From NCBI GenBank assembly GCA_947462335.1, contig OX381721.1:6448001-6512000 (forward strand): DNA of 64,000 bases, read 5' to 3'. The DNA comes from Harmothoe impar. Lineage: Eukaryota > Annelida > Polychaeta > Phyllodocida > Polynoidae. This document shows, one piece after another, positions 1-10,585 of the stretch (position 1 is its first letter; every line of letters starts with the position of its first letter). The position numbers were made by a program, and so were the translations under genes. The notes beneath the pieces are model-generated. The model did not search any database and had not been told where the DNA came from. It saw only the letters and a list, made by a program, of their open reading frames with translations.

Positions 1-78
1 TGTCAGATTCCGCAATCCAAAAATTACACCTGAAAATGTGAAATTCAGAATTGTATACCGGGGTGTTCCCTTTTGCAG

Positions 79-935
79 CAGTAAACCTGCCCGAGGGTGT
101 CACCGCCAACAACAAACCTGCCACGCCCACATCAGCACCAACACCCATTCCGGAGATGACAACAAACAAAGCCCCCGTGCCTGACAGCAAGAAAGCAACC
201 AAGGTCCTTTCCAGGAAGCCAACTACCGGTAGTGTCAACATCATACCTGCCCCTGAACAGGACCCATGCACTAGAAAACGTACCAATCCGACGCTCATCA
301 CCAGCTTCAAAAAACGACCATCCAAGAAGTTTAAAGTTCTCAAAAAGTCCAACATCTCACACTTCAAGTCCAGAGAATTTATAGAGTCCAGTGATGACAG
401 TGATAATGAAACTACCACATCCATCAATGTCACTAAGAATGACGCTGCCGTCAACCTACCTAATTCTGCATTAAAAAGACCAGAGTCTTCAGTCAGCAAC
501 TCAAAACCACTAGACATGCCCGTCTCAATCTCCGACCAGGTCGAGCTCGACTTACAAATGAGTGACGATGATGATGAACCTGAACACCCACCATCCACAG
601 TGCCTTCCCCCCGTGACGACACTAGAGCCTCATCGTCATGCTCCAACACCAGCATTTTTTCAACCAAAGATCGCAGTGTGAAGTCAGAGGTACACGTAGT
701 GAAACATGAAGCCTATGACCCCGTACCCAGCTCAAGCAAATCTACTACGAGCCAAGTCAAGTACACACCCACCCCAATTGCCAAGAAGAGTCCAAAGAAG
801 AGTCCAAAGAAGGAGAAAATGATCCCACTCTCTGACATCTTATTTGGTGTATACCAGTTAACATTAAATGTTGACCAAGACACAGGACGAGATTTCTACA
901 GATATCTCACACGCAACAATTTAATAGCAAAGTGA
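79..935 (+). CDS. 3'-terminal coding exon of an unrecognised, probably nuclear protein
   Basis: An open frame of about 285 codons ends in TGA at 933-935. I start it at 79 because the sequence just before reads as a splice acceptor (CCCTTTTGCAG ending at 78) and there is no convincing ATG; the first codon would be split across the junction. The protein is rich in Pro, Ser and Thr. It has acidic Ser/Asp clusters at about nt 386-410 and 558-587, and a basic KKSPKKSPKKEK run at about 780-818 that could be a nuclear-localisation signal. VKSE (678-689) and VKHE (699-710) both fit the SUMO consensus psi-K-x-E. The last 40 or so residues (from about nt 815) are more hydrophobic and look folded. This composition suits a chromatin or DNA-repair protein, but I recognise no domain and assign no function. 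Upstream exons lie outside the window. Confidence 0.6.
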
Positions 936-1279
936 ACAATCATAAACATCATGCTTGCATGTGAATTTTTTTAACTAACCACGTCAATTGACATATGAAA
1001 ATATATTTATACCAATTGTCTTTATTATCACCAATGACTTGTATCAAATCAATTGTACATAAGATATACTTATATTAACAATATTCCATGTACCGGTAAA
1101 AACAAATCATCCAAAATACTAATCTAATTCTGCTACTAGCCACCAGAGGGCTCCAGTGATAGTTCTCTCACAACAATTGTTACCATGGCGACTGTTACTA
1201 AGCAACCAACAGGAAATGACTTATACAAAATGTGATCCCTAGAGGTACTTAAGCTTAACCAATAACCTTCACAAATCAT

Positions 1280-1316
1280 CCTGAAGAAGAGTTATAAATA
1301 ACTCGAAACGTTGATC
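1280..1316 (+). ncRNA. Hammerhead-ribozyme-like motif (Penelope-type), degenerate or minimal
   Basis: CTGAAGA (1281-1287) fits the hammerhead CUGANGA box. It is followed by a stem of up to 7 bp, GAGTTAT paired with ATAACTC (1289-1295 with 1298-1304), then GAAAC (1305-1309) and GTTGATC. Penelope-like elements are known to carry very short hammerheads with this box-stem-GAAA order. Against self-cleavage, there is an extra A at 1288 between box and stem II, stem III is minimal, and I see no good stem I. It is probably a retroelement remnant; activity is not implied. Confidence 0.35.
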
Positions 1317-1371
1317 CCTCCTACATAATGCCTACCACATATACAACATAGGTTTACTGTCAACATTTATA

Positions 1372-1377
1372 AATAAA
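1372..1377 (+). terminator. Poly(A) signal AATAAA, likely 3' end of the gene to its left
   Basis: This canonical AATAAA lies about 440 bases after the stop codon at 935 and is the first one in the interval. The implied 3' UTR (936 to about 1395) is AT-rich and contains the hammerhead-like motif at 1280-1316, so the 3' UTR may have acquired a retroelement-derived segment. Confidence 0.5.
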
Positions 1378-1637
1378 AGCCATCTTTAACCCAACTTACA
1401 GTGTCTGGTTTTGTGTGAAATATTATATTTACTAGTATTTTCTAGTTCCTTTACCTTAGTGACCTTTATAGAACCCTGAACATGATAATATATTTAAGAC
1501 AGTTATTTCTATGCAAAAAGCAGAGAAACCCATGTAGTAAGAATTATTCCTACCCACTATTTAAGATTTCCTGCAATTGGGGATTGTATGTGGTATATGA
1601 ATATAGAGTTACAGTGGCCCACTGCTAAAGTCTGAAG

Positions 1638-1757
1638 CAGTGGCGGATCCAGGATTGTCTGGAGGGAGGGGGCCCAAACCTGGCAAACCAGGAGTGACTA
1701 TCTGTTTCCCGTGCGCAAAGCACATCAGCTATACTAGGGGGTTTTGGGGGCATGCCC
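1638..1757 (+). repeat. Dispersed repeat starting AGTGGCGGATCCAGGA, copy 1
   Basis: It opens with AGTGGCGGATCCAGGA and closes with TACTAGGGGGTTTTGGGGG then CATGCC. The same opening and closing blocks recur at 15341-15436, separated by diverged sequence, so this is a dispersed element. No coding potential is seen. Confidence 0.55.
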
Positions 1758-1889
1758 CCAAGACAATTTTGTTGATCTAGATTTGAAATGGTGCATTGTT
1801 ACACATTTTAGGACACAATATTTTAAGACTCATCCCCTTCCCCCCATCCAGATCAGGGACCCTCAGTCAGGCCCTATGAATCACACTCC

Positions 1890-3820
1890 ACAATCTCTTT
1901 CCCTTCTTTCTTCCCTTCTTCCTCTAGTACTTGCCAGAAGATGGCACTTAGCTGACCAGGGGGTCTATCCATTGAAGTGCACTGGGTTGTGATTTTGACA
2001 CCTCACACTTAGGCATTGCAGGCAGTTTGTGGTGGGATTGGGTAACCAGATCAGAAGAGAGGCACATGCAAAGACCTTTTATTTCAAAACTGGACTTCCA
2101 CGAATGAGCATTCTATCTCCATATTCATGAAGGCAAAAACTAATGGCACATTAAACATTAGCAGATCCAGGGGTGCCCCAAAAAGGAAAGGACAAAGAAG
2201 AGAGGTAGGGGGCAAATTCTCCCTGGGTGGGGGCCCATCATATTCTTGTCAGTTGTCAGCATCACCCTGGCCTATGGTCCCGGCAGTGTATGGACCCCTA
2301 CTACTTCAGTTTCCTAGTGCCCTCCACCTTCCCTCTGGGCCACCTTCTGGACCACCTCCCTTCTTCACATGCCACTCCCAGCACCCCAACACCTCCTTTT
2401 AGCGATTTCACCCCTCCACCTAACGATTCCACCCCTCCTATCAGGGTTCCCACCCCTCCTTCCAGGTTCCCACCTCTCCTCCTGGGGCTTCAACCCTTCC
2501 TCTTTGGGCTTCCACCCTTCAATCTCTGTGGTCTAATTACCTCCATTCACACCCTGAGACAAGTGAGCATCACTATCACCTGAAAGCCTGGCAATGCCAG
2601 ACTTTCAGATGAGAGTGCTTTTGGCGACAGTGACTCTCACTTGTCTGAGGGTGCAGGGTCTCCAATCCCCCAACCCAGAGCCCCCATCCCTTCTTCACAT
2701 GTCAAACTCATGGTTATGATCAGGATAGTTTGGAAAGGGCTGACATGCGTGAATGAGTTTGAGGGGGGCAAGGTCTTTCTTCTACCATACACATCACATA
2801 TCCGCTCCTCACCTACAAGCCCTCATCTCCTGTCCCATGTCCACCCCTTCCAGGCTAGCTCCACCTGTGTCCTCCCTGCCATGTATGTCCTGCCCTTAAC
2901 TAGCTCCTCTCTCCCTGTCATGTTCTGCCCTCTCCTGTATCGTCTCCTTCCCCATGACCCACTCTATTCACGTATCTCTACCAAAATTTGCCTTTACGTC
3001 CTCCTGCATCCTCCTCTTACTCCCCTGTTCTACCCTGCAAAAATTGGGGAGAGGGACATAAGGAGGGGAAATCAATGGAATGGGGGGGGGGGGGTCAGGA
3101 AAAGGGGAGGCAGTTAGGTAGGGGAATGGGAAAGCAGAGGAAGAGGAAAGCATTCGTAGAAGAAGGGCAGCATGAAAGAAAAGGACAAGGAAGCAATAGA
3201 ATGCAAGGCAAGAGAGGGGCATGGGAAGGGGCATGGGGGCAGTGTGATGGAAGGTGGGCGGGGGGGGGGGTGATGTCCCAGGGACTAAATATCAAGAATC
3301 ATACATCCCCAGCACTACAATTCAGAGTGTGGGTATGATTGAATATGGGAGAAGAAGGGTGGGAAATGGGCTGGACATAGTTCTCCCCTCTCCTGCCTTT
3401 ATCCCCCTACCATCTGAATCCCCTTGGTCTCCCATATCCCAAACATTGCCTTCCCTCGCCTACCACATCCATTGCCCTCCCATATCATCTGCTTTCCTCG
3501 TATAATCCCCTCCCATCATATAATCCCCTCCCCTACTATAGCCCCTTGCTTCCCCTGCCATATCATATCTTCTCCAATCCCCTCCCACATCTCTCTCCCT
3601 TCCCTCCCTGACCACGATCCCCCTGCCCTACATTATCCCCCTCCTCCTCCATCCCATATGCACTCCCCTCCCAATCCTGCCATGTTCTCTTCTCACTTCC
3701 TCACCATGTCCTGTCCTATCTCTCTGTCCTCTACTCCCCACCAGGTCTTGCCCCACACCTTTGTCCTCTCCTCCCCACCATGCTCCTTCCTACTAAATGT
3801 CCCTCGATCTTTCTAACTGT
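1890..3820. repeat. Long polypyrimidine/polypurine low-complexity tract
   Basis: The plus strand is dominated by C/T (CCCCTCC, CCTTCCC and similar) at about 1890-3030 and 3370-3800. It switches to purine-rich G/A at about 3040-3290, with G runs at 3081-3094 and 3258-3270. The overlapping open frames on both strands are Pro/Ser/His-rich in one direction and Gly/Lys/Arg-rich in the other, which is what such composition gives by chance. I see no gene here. Confidence 0.7.
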
Positions 3821-5094
3821 GGCTGCCCCCATCTATATATAGTCCTTTTCTTATGGTACTAGGTGTATGCAAATGTACAAAATACAATACAAAATGTTAC
3901 TTCTATATTTCTACTGCCAATGATTATCAAAACATTTTTTTCCCTAAAAAAAGTGTATTTCTCAAACCAAATGATAGCGGCTAGGTATAGCCCTAAGTCT
4001 TATATTACATCCCAAAATGAGTGAGAAGGCACCACCATTTCAAGTCTAGAACATCAACATATTCTTAGGGGGCATGCCCCCCAAACGGCCTGCTGCCCCA
4101 AACTGCTGCCATTCATTTGCTGTGGTAGGGGGTAACAGACATCACCTCTAGGTTGGCCAGGTTTGAGTATATATGTCATGGCCATTATTGGACATACATA
4201 GGAATTCCCTATATGTACAGTTCTACCCTTATTACTTTGATAATCTAGAATATCTTTTGGGGTTGTTATTCCCAAAAGTAAATAATTATAAATCACAAAA
4301 TGACTGTATTGTAGACACTACAGTAACATCTAATTTAGGATAAACCGATGGGGAAGACTGGGGTACCACAACAAATTAGGGCCCTTTTTGCTAATTATGT
4401 CACATATAAGAATGATATTGTCATTAACTATTCCTTTTTAAGCTATCATGAGTGCATGAATACATCCTTGCCCTCAAAAGTGTTTTAAATGCAAGATGGT
4501 GACAGTATAGTGTTATTTTCCCGTCAAAACGAGGCATATTTCATGGATAATCTCATTAAAAATTCAAAATGGCTGCCATATTTCTTCTTGAAAATGGCAT
4601 GGTTGTATTCCTTGACCTCATAAAAGTACTTTTTGCATTTTTATTTGTGTTTCTAAGTTGATTAGAAGCTGAGATAGACACATTTTTAGTTTTCGGGAGT
4701 GTACTGGCGGCCATCTTGAATATCTCAAATTGCCCAAGGATGAGAGCTCCACACCCACCCTGATAGTCTTACCTAGACCCTATACATCAATAATCAGAAG
4801 AGAAAAAAACTTTATACCAGAAGTTGAGGTTGGGCTACAAAGGGGGCTTCTACTTCTAGACTATATTACCTAGCATGGGTTCTATCCTCTTTACCTCTTT
4901 TTCTTTCCTCTTACGAGAAAAGAAACTACTGATTATCATGTATACTCACCTAAACAATAGCCTCTGGCTACTAGATATAGTAAAAAATTCTAACCCTTCA
5001 TTCATAATCTATAGTGTGTTAGGTAAGTTATACATAGAAGGACTAGGTTCCTATATGAGCCTCCTCCTCCTATTTACATTATTGCTACAAAGGC
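3821..5094. other. Intergenic DNA, no recognised feature
   Basis: AT-rich sequence without a supportable coding region. A short GGGGGCATGCCCCCCAAA block near 4070 resembles the end of the AGTGGCGGATCCAGGA repeat. A Leu/Phe-rich open frame at 4875-5186 runs into the LINE 3' tail and has no recognisable domain. Confidence 0.5.
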
Positions 5095-5213
5095 TTAATT
5101 GCCTTTTATTACCTCCGCTCATCGGAAATTGCTGGTGTATGTTTAAAACGGTCTTCCAGGCCACACATTCTTGCCAGGATAAATAAAAGAAATTCAAATC
5201 AAATCAAATCAAT
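5095..5213 (+). mobile_element. 3' end of a truncated LINE with an (AAATC)n tail
   Basis: The segment ends TAAAACGG...CTTGCCAG-GATAAATAAAAGAAA and then three AAATC units (about 5193-5213). A very similar ending, TAAAACGG...CTTGCCAG...TAAATAAAAGAAATAAC, occurs at about 33848-33890. A shared 3' end with a short simple-repeat tail and no conserved 5' part is typical of 5'-truncated CR1/L2-type LINE copies. The parent family is not identified. Confidence 0.45.
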
Positions 5214-5217
5214 ACTG

Positions 5218-5370
5218 GGGGCTGCACCTGGACAGATCAGTCCGAGATAAGAAAAGCTTTTTAACTTCAACATTGATTTCTAGTTTTCACCAGATACTCA
5301 GCTGTGCCTGAGTGCACTGAGACATCTGTATGGTCCCGCAGCTTGACCAAACTGCCGAAGAGGAGCTCCT
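5218..5370 (+). repeat. Dispersed repeat (GGCTGCACCTGG family)
   Basis: It contains GGCTGCACCTGG, then AGATCAG, a 'GATTTCTAG' block and CAGCTTGACCAAACTG. The same ordered blocks recur at 15086-15225 and, inverted, at 38745-38890; a shorter related segment is at 14560-14680. It looks like a SINE-sized dispersed repeat of unknown origin. Confidence 0.55.
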
Positions 5371-5443
5371 TAGAAGGACTTAAACCCGCAGATCTTACTG
5401 CACGTCCAGTAACAGTCAACCTGAAGTCGAGATAGGTACTCAG

Positions 5444-5445
5444 CA

Positions 5446-5537
<92 letters not shown>
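5444..5537. repeat. (AT)n microsatellite
   Basis: About 90 bases of nearly pure alternating AT with one AAAT interruption near 5480. A Tyr/Ile alternating frame on the minus strand is an artefact of this tract. Confidence 0.97.
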
Positions 5538-5540
<3 letters not shown>

Positions 5541-5682
5541 GCGCTGGGGGTTTGAGAACTGACAGGATACAGCTATTGCTATTTTAATCATATGGATATC
5601 AGAATACCACACTTTCCATGGAGTAGTTATATTCACCCCTTCACAGGCTATGCCACCACTGGTGGCCATGAGAAACCTAATA

Positions 5683-8224
5683 CTAGGGGGGGGTGATAAA
5701 TCTACTTTTCTTCAGGGACAGGCTCAAACTATGCATTTGGGTCCAAAAACACAGGAAATCACAAAAATAATATTTTCGGACCCCTGTGACCCCCCTGTAC
5801 ATAGGCTCCGAAGATCGGCCAGATAGTGAGAAAACAGCCAAAATTCAGGCTTTCAGATTCCTTCTAAAATCAAATCATGACTTCATGAAAATGGTCAGAA
5901 ACCTTCATTTGGGACCCAAAGAGACCATTTAAAGTCATATTGTTGTGATTATAGAGGTGTTTCCCCCTCTAGGGAGGTAGTTCGTCCTTGGTAAAATACC
6001 GATAAATCAGCTATTTTGAAGGCATTTGCTCCCTTACAATCACGTCCCTATACTGCCATAAAAGATCCTCAGGACACCTAATCAGGCAGATTAAACCCTT
6101 CTGGAGGGTCCCCTCTTTCTGTCAACTCCCTTCTATGACCCCCCCCCCCCCCCTCCCAGCATGCACCAATAGCCATCAGATAACTCTCCCCCCCCCCCCC
6201 CAATCGCCTCTATAATTACCCTATACTGAAATAATGTATTAACATAAGACCTGCCTGATACTTTGAACCTTTCTTGAGGGCTCCCTGTTCCTGTTAACCA
6301 CCCCTTATGACCCACCTCCACCCCATCCCCACCCTCACCCCAAACTAATAGCCATGAAATAACCCCCCCCCCCCTTGCTCCATATTACACAGTATAACCA
6401 TCAGCCCAACCCTCCCTCCATGTGGCACAGTGCACAGCATTGCCTCTCATGGTATGTATCATGCCTAGGAGTGGGACAGTGGTGTGGTTAAAAGAGGGCC
6501 CCCCCCTCCAAAAAAAAAGAATGAGTGAGCTGGGTCCTTGAGATCACCCTGGTAGGTGTATCTATTACAGCTGGTAGAGGGATACTGTACTTCAAGTCAA
6601 ATTTGGGTTCAATATTTGGTTTAATATCAAGATATGTATTCATCTGTCCTCAAAGTTTGATATTAGGTTCTACCATATACCCCATATAGGGGATTGCATA
6701 GGTCTACCAAGAACCATGCCTATGTTATATTTTCATATATCTGAATATTATAGCAGCACCCTGAGATGTTACATGTATGCCCGTCTTTGACAAAATCTGA
6801 TCTTTAGCATTGCAAATGAGGTATCAGGGTTACCTACCCCTCCCCATAATTGCAAGGTTTATTATTGGCTTCAATAATATTTAGAGTTCAGAGTATTTAT
6901 CCAACACCTCAGAGAATTGAATTAAATAATGAGCTCTTGTCTTATGTCTAGGATACTAACCATGCAAGGTGTAGACTAAGAGATATGGACACCAGTCCTT
7001 ATTTGGAGCCATTTGCAGGCTCCCTCACCCCCTGAACCCTCTACCATCCATCATTCTATGCAGTTAACCACTTGGTTAAGGAGGAGAGTCAGGGTTTTAA
7101 TTTATCGTTGTATCAGGTTATTGGTGATGTTAATATTAGATCTCTGCTATAACTATTATAGAATTATTATGTATAATAAGTGTAACAACATGAAGCAGTC
7201 ATCTTGACCATGAATACACATGGGGTAAGGTACTAAGCATAGAATGGAGGGGGGGGGGGCTGTGATCATTGGTAGGGTAACTCAAAATGAATATAGAGAC
7301 CTTTGAAAAGGGTATTATCTATCTGATCTAAACTCATTTTAATATCTTGACATTTCAAATACATTGAAGCAAAGGCCCTCCAAGACTTGGGTTATATTCA
7401 TGCAATCACAAAAATATAACCTGTATTAGTCTCTTTGGGTCCCTTATCAGTTTTCTGTTGAGGTTGTAAAGCCATTCATGCATGTATGATAAATAGATTA
7501 TAAGAGGTCTGATGGTTGGAGTTCTTAGATGGACTGAGGTAGCCCTCCTCTTATGTCTGTATAGGCTAAGGGAGGAGGTCTGGGCCCCCTCCATATCCCC
7601 CACCCCTTTTTTAAACACACCACTGTCTTACTCCCAAGACAGGCTAAGGTGTCTCTGAATGACTATTGATGTTCAAAGATCCTGATATTCTGAGTACAGT
7701 GTAATATAGAGGCGAGGGCGGAGGGGGGAAGGGAGTTATCTGATGGCTACTGGTGCATGCTATGGGGGGGGGGGGGTGTTAGGGGTCATAGGGGGTAGTT
7801 AACAGAAACAGGGGGCCCTCCAGAATGCTTCATTATGATGTTTTACGGCACCTGATTGTATAGGAGCAAATGCCTTCAAAAAAGCTGATTTATCAGTATT
7901 TTACCATGGACGCACCCCCTCCCCAGAGGGGGAAACACCCCTATAATTACAACAATATGACTTTAAACGCTCTCTTTGGGTCCCAAATGAAGGTTTCTGA
8001 CCATTTTCATGAAGGCATGGTGAGGTTTGAGTAGGAATCTGAAAGTCTGAATTTGGGCTGTTTTCTCACTATTTGGCCGATCTTCGGACCCCATGTACGG
8101 GGGGGTCACAGGGGTCCGAAAAAAATATTTTTGTGATTTCCCGAGTTTTGGGTCCCAAATGCATAGTTTGAGCCTGTCCCTGAAACCGTACGACAAAATT
8201 AGCTATTTAACACCCCCCCCCTAC
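5683..8224. mobile_element. 2.5-kb fold-back DNA element with long terminal inverted repeats
   Basis: The left arm (5683 to about 6235) and right arm (about 7690 to 8224) are inverted copies: landmarks such as GATCGGCCAGATAGTGAG, GGTCAGAAACCTTCATTTGG and GAAGGCATTTGCTCC are found in order on opposite strands. The ends are G-rich (CTAGGGGGGGG against GTAGGGGGGGG). TAATA flanks both ends (5678-5682 and 8225-8229), a plausible 5-bp target-site duplication. About 120 bases of the arm are repeated in tandem inside it (about 6080-6200 and 6240-6370). The 1.45-kb core (6236-7690) has no transposase-like frame, so this is a non-autonomous element. The superfamily is not assigned. Confidence 0.7.
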
Positions 8225-8269
8225 TAATACCTTTAAAAAGTGTAAAATCCAAACAAATGAATTGAAAAG

Positions 8270-8622
8270 GATAATGACGGACTCCAAATCAGCACTGAAG
8301 ACACTGCCGATTTTATAAATAATTTCTTTTGTGAAGTTGGTCCCAAACTGGCTGAATATCAGAATAAAGAGTGGACCTTTGAAGGTGAACTATGTGATAC
8401 GGACATGCCTGATATTGTCATATCTGAGGAAGAAGTTATCGCTGTGACAAAAAGAACTAAATATTAACAAATCCTCATCTTTTGATTATATATCAACTAA
8501 GGTGTTTAGAGACTCAGTATTGACAGCCCTAAAAAGATTCACAAAAACTTTTAATTTGTCTTTGAGTAAGTCTAAGATCCCCTCTTCCTGGAAACAAGCT
8601 AAAGTCACCCCCCTTCTAGTAT
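8270..8622 (+). pseudogene. Decayed LINE ORF2 fragment (linker to start of reverse transcriptase)
   Basis: It encodes ISTEDTADFINNFFCEVG and then, after a stop and frameshift at about 8464, FDYISTKVFRDSVLTAL and IPSSWKQAKVTPL. The ADFINNFFCEVGPKLA block parallels CCDFINTFFAEVGQKLA in the intact ORF2 of this window, and the SSWKQAKVTPL block parallels PKDWKSATVVPIP, so this is the region just before RT motif 1. The sequences otherwise differ, so it belongs to another, older LINE lineage. Too short and broken to be functional. Confidence 0.75.
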
Positions 8623-8639
8623 AGGATTTTACAGTGTAT

Positions 8640-9467
8640 TCCCAAGAGGTGCACTCCAAAAGTAGTAAATTGAGCCATAATCTGATGACGAATCAAATTT
8701 TAAGCTGAATTCCAGGAGCTGAGTGAAATAAAATAGCTAGGATATGAGGTATGGCCATAAGAAACATTCTGTTTCATTTTTAACACAATTGATTATCAAG
8801 CCCTAATCACCGGACTATGCCACTTTAAAGTCTGCCATAAGACTAGAAGTCACCTTGATGTGAACAGACTGGTGTTGTGTCGCCTTGTGTTGAGGGCAGG
8901 GTGGGGAGATAGGGGCAGGGATACCGTATTCAATGTAAGGCCAGCTTTTTTTGATAACTTGGTTTTCGGGCTTTTGGCTCCAAATTTTTGGAAGGGCACA
9001 GGCAAAAAAAAAAAAAAAAAGCTGCTCTATGGGGGGCACTAGATCACAAAATTTCCCAAAGGGCAGAGGCAAAAAAAAAGCCTCCTTCTACCTTTTGCTG
9101 GTCAACATGTACTTTTTTTTTTTCGGTATAATTCTCAAAAAATCTCAGAGAGGAAAGGTAGAGAAAACAAAAACTTTTTCTTTTGCAAAATGCCAAAAAA
9201 TCTCGGCGGCGGATGTAATCCAAATTATCAAAAAAAACAGCCTAATAAGTGCACAGTGCGCTTATTGAAAAAAATTCTAAAAAGAAATTTCAAAAATTAA
9301 TTCTTATAAGCGAACACCCCACATCTATTTCCCCCAATTGTTTTGCTGTTGCAGTACCATATCTAAACTAGTAACGTGTTTCTAGTAGTACCATTATATT
9401 ATGGACATTATTTGGACTCGAGCATTGACATAATTTAGGGGTCTTGTTGTCTAAAATCAGCCCAAAA
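8640..9467. other. AT-rich repeat-derived DNA with A-tracts
   Basis: No gene seen. It contains long A or T runs (9004-9020, 9071-9079, 9114-9123), a TACCGTATTC block at 8922, and a GTGCACAGTGCGCTTATT block at 9249-9266 that matches the right part of the MITE at 10401-10585. It is probably a decayed relative of that MITE. Confidence 0.4.
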
Positions 9468-9575
9468 CCCAGTGGGCACAAAATCCAGTCCAATGTTGAA
9501 TCAACATTGAATCAATGTTGAATCAACATTGACAACCATTTATCAATGTTGATTCAATGTTCTGTGCCCACTGGG
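9468..9575. mobile_element. 108-bp palindromic MITE (CCCAGTGGGCACA family), copy 1
   Basis: It begins CCCAGTGGGCACA and ends TGTGCCCACTGGG, with an interior of inverted and direct AATGTTGATTCAA-type motifs that can fold on itself. Two other copies of identical length (108 bp) are at 28681-28788 and 42910-43017. It is non-coding. Confidence 0.85.
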
Positions 9576-9697
9576 AAAGGGGTGTGTGCACTAAGTGGGG
9601 GATATAATGTCAAATGCGGTAGGGGTTTTGGTACAGTCAACAGGCACATGTTATATGTTAATGTGACTCTGATGTCAAAAGTTTGGTCAAATCTTTT

Positions 9698-9953
9698 AAT
9701 CCTTTAAGAACAGATGTCACTAAAAGATGACATTTGTCGTCATGATACACCAATGCAGCCTAAGCGAGTAACTCACCCATGCAGCACTGGTGCAACTTGT
9801 GAAGCCTCTGAGATTGTCTCAATCCAATAGGGTCGGCATGATGCTTGAATGGAATCCTAGTAAGCTAGGCCTACTCACCAGGGCTGCATTCATGCATCAT
9901 GCCGACGAAGGCTATGGTGTATCAAGGGCATTATGTGGTCCTTAAAGAGTTAA
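9698..9953. mobile_element. Double-hairpin element (GCATGATGC family), near-complete copy
   Basis: It is bounded by TTAATCCTTTAAG and CCTTAAAGAGTTAA. Inside are two hairpins whose stems carry GCATGATGC/GCATCATGC and TGCAGC/GCTGCA and whose centres carry GAGTAACTC or CTCACC. The two hairpins face each other around a GGGTCGGCATGATGC junction. This is the most frequent repeat of the window. Confidence 0.75.
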
Positions 9954-9959
9954 TCCACC

Positions 9960-10215
9960 CGGAGAGCTGACTTTTGGAAGATGGATGAGAGAGGGATGAG
10001 TGAAGGCTGAAATTGGGGATCGCACCATGCGCGTGTTTGAAACACATCCCATGCCATTTTAGTGTTTCTCATTTGACAGGTATTGATCATGCTGAAATCA
10101 GAGATCCATTCATTGAATTCGCTTTCATTAAATGCAAATGGCCAATGGATTTTGATTTTTCACTGATTATTCCAAATAAATCTGGACAAGGTTAGTTTGA
10201 TTTATTACCACAAAG
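9960..10215 (+). repeat. Dispersed repeat (TGTTTCTCATTTGACAG family)
   Basis: It shares ordered blocks (TGTTTCTCATTTGACAG, ATTCATTGAATTC, CTGATTATT then CAAATAAATCTGGA, TTAGTTTGATTTATTACC) with 18270-18730, where they occur twice, and partly with 21040-21260. A 60-codon frame crosses it but is not conserved between copies, so I do not call it a gene. Confidence 0.55.
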
Positions 10216-10400
10216 AAAAATAGAAAAATAAACTATTTTTGGGGGCATTTTGCAAGAAATAAATCCTGAAGGGGAGTCATGTAGTGTCAGAATTAAGCTG
10301 ACTCTCAACAAAACTAGGGAGTTGACATATTGGGCCATCATTAGCAATAATTATCTTCCTTTATGATATACGTGACTTAATGACAACAATACTTGGCAAT

Positions 10401-10585
10401 TACCGTATTCGACGTAATAAGCCCACACCCCCTAATAAGCGCACACACCCTGTTTTTGGCTGATTCTTATACTAGAAATAACCAATAATATCTTAATTTT
10501 TGACTCCAATTAAACTCTTAACTACTAAAAGGTGTCCATAATAATTTTTTAGGCGCACTGTGCGCTTATTACGTCGAATACGGTA
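10401..10585. mobile_element. MITE with CCGTATTCGACGTAATAAG inverted ends and TA duplication
   Basis: The left end TA-CCGTATTCGACGTAATAAG is mirrored by CTTATTACGTCGAATACGG-TA at the right end, a perfect inverted pair of at least 19 bp. TA on each side suggests a Tc1/mariner-type 2-bp target duplication. There is no coding capacity. Confidence 0.85.

Noticed and set aside
2127..3816. Several Pro/Ser-rich frames on both strands
   Set aside because: They follow from pyrimidine/purine bias; no domain, splice signal or consistent frame.
5370..5669. Minus-strand frame with Tyr-Ile repeats
   Set aside because: Direct product of the (AT)n microsatellite.
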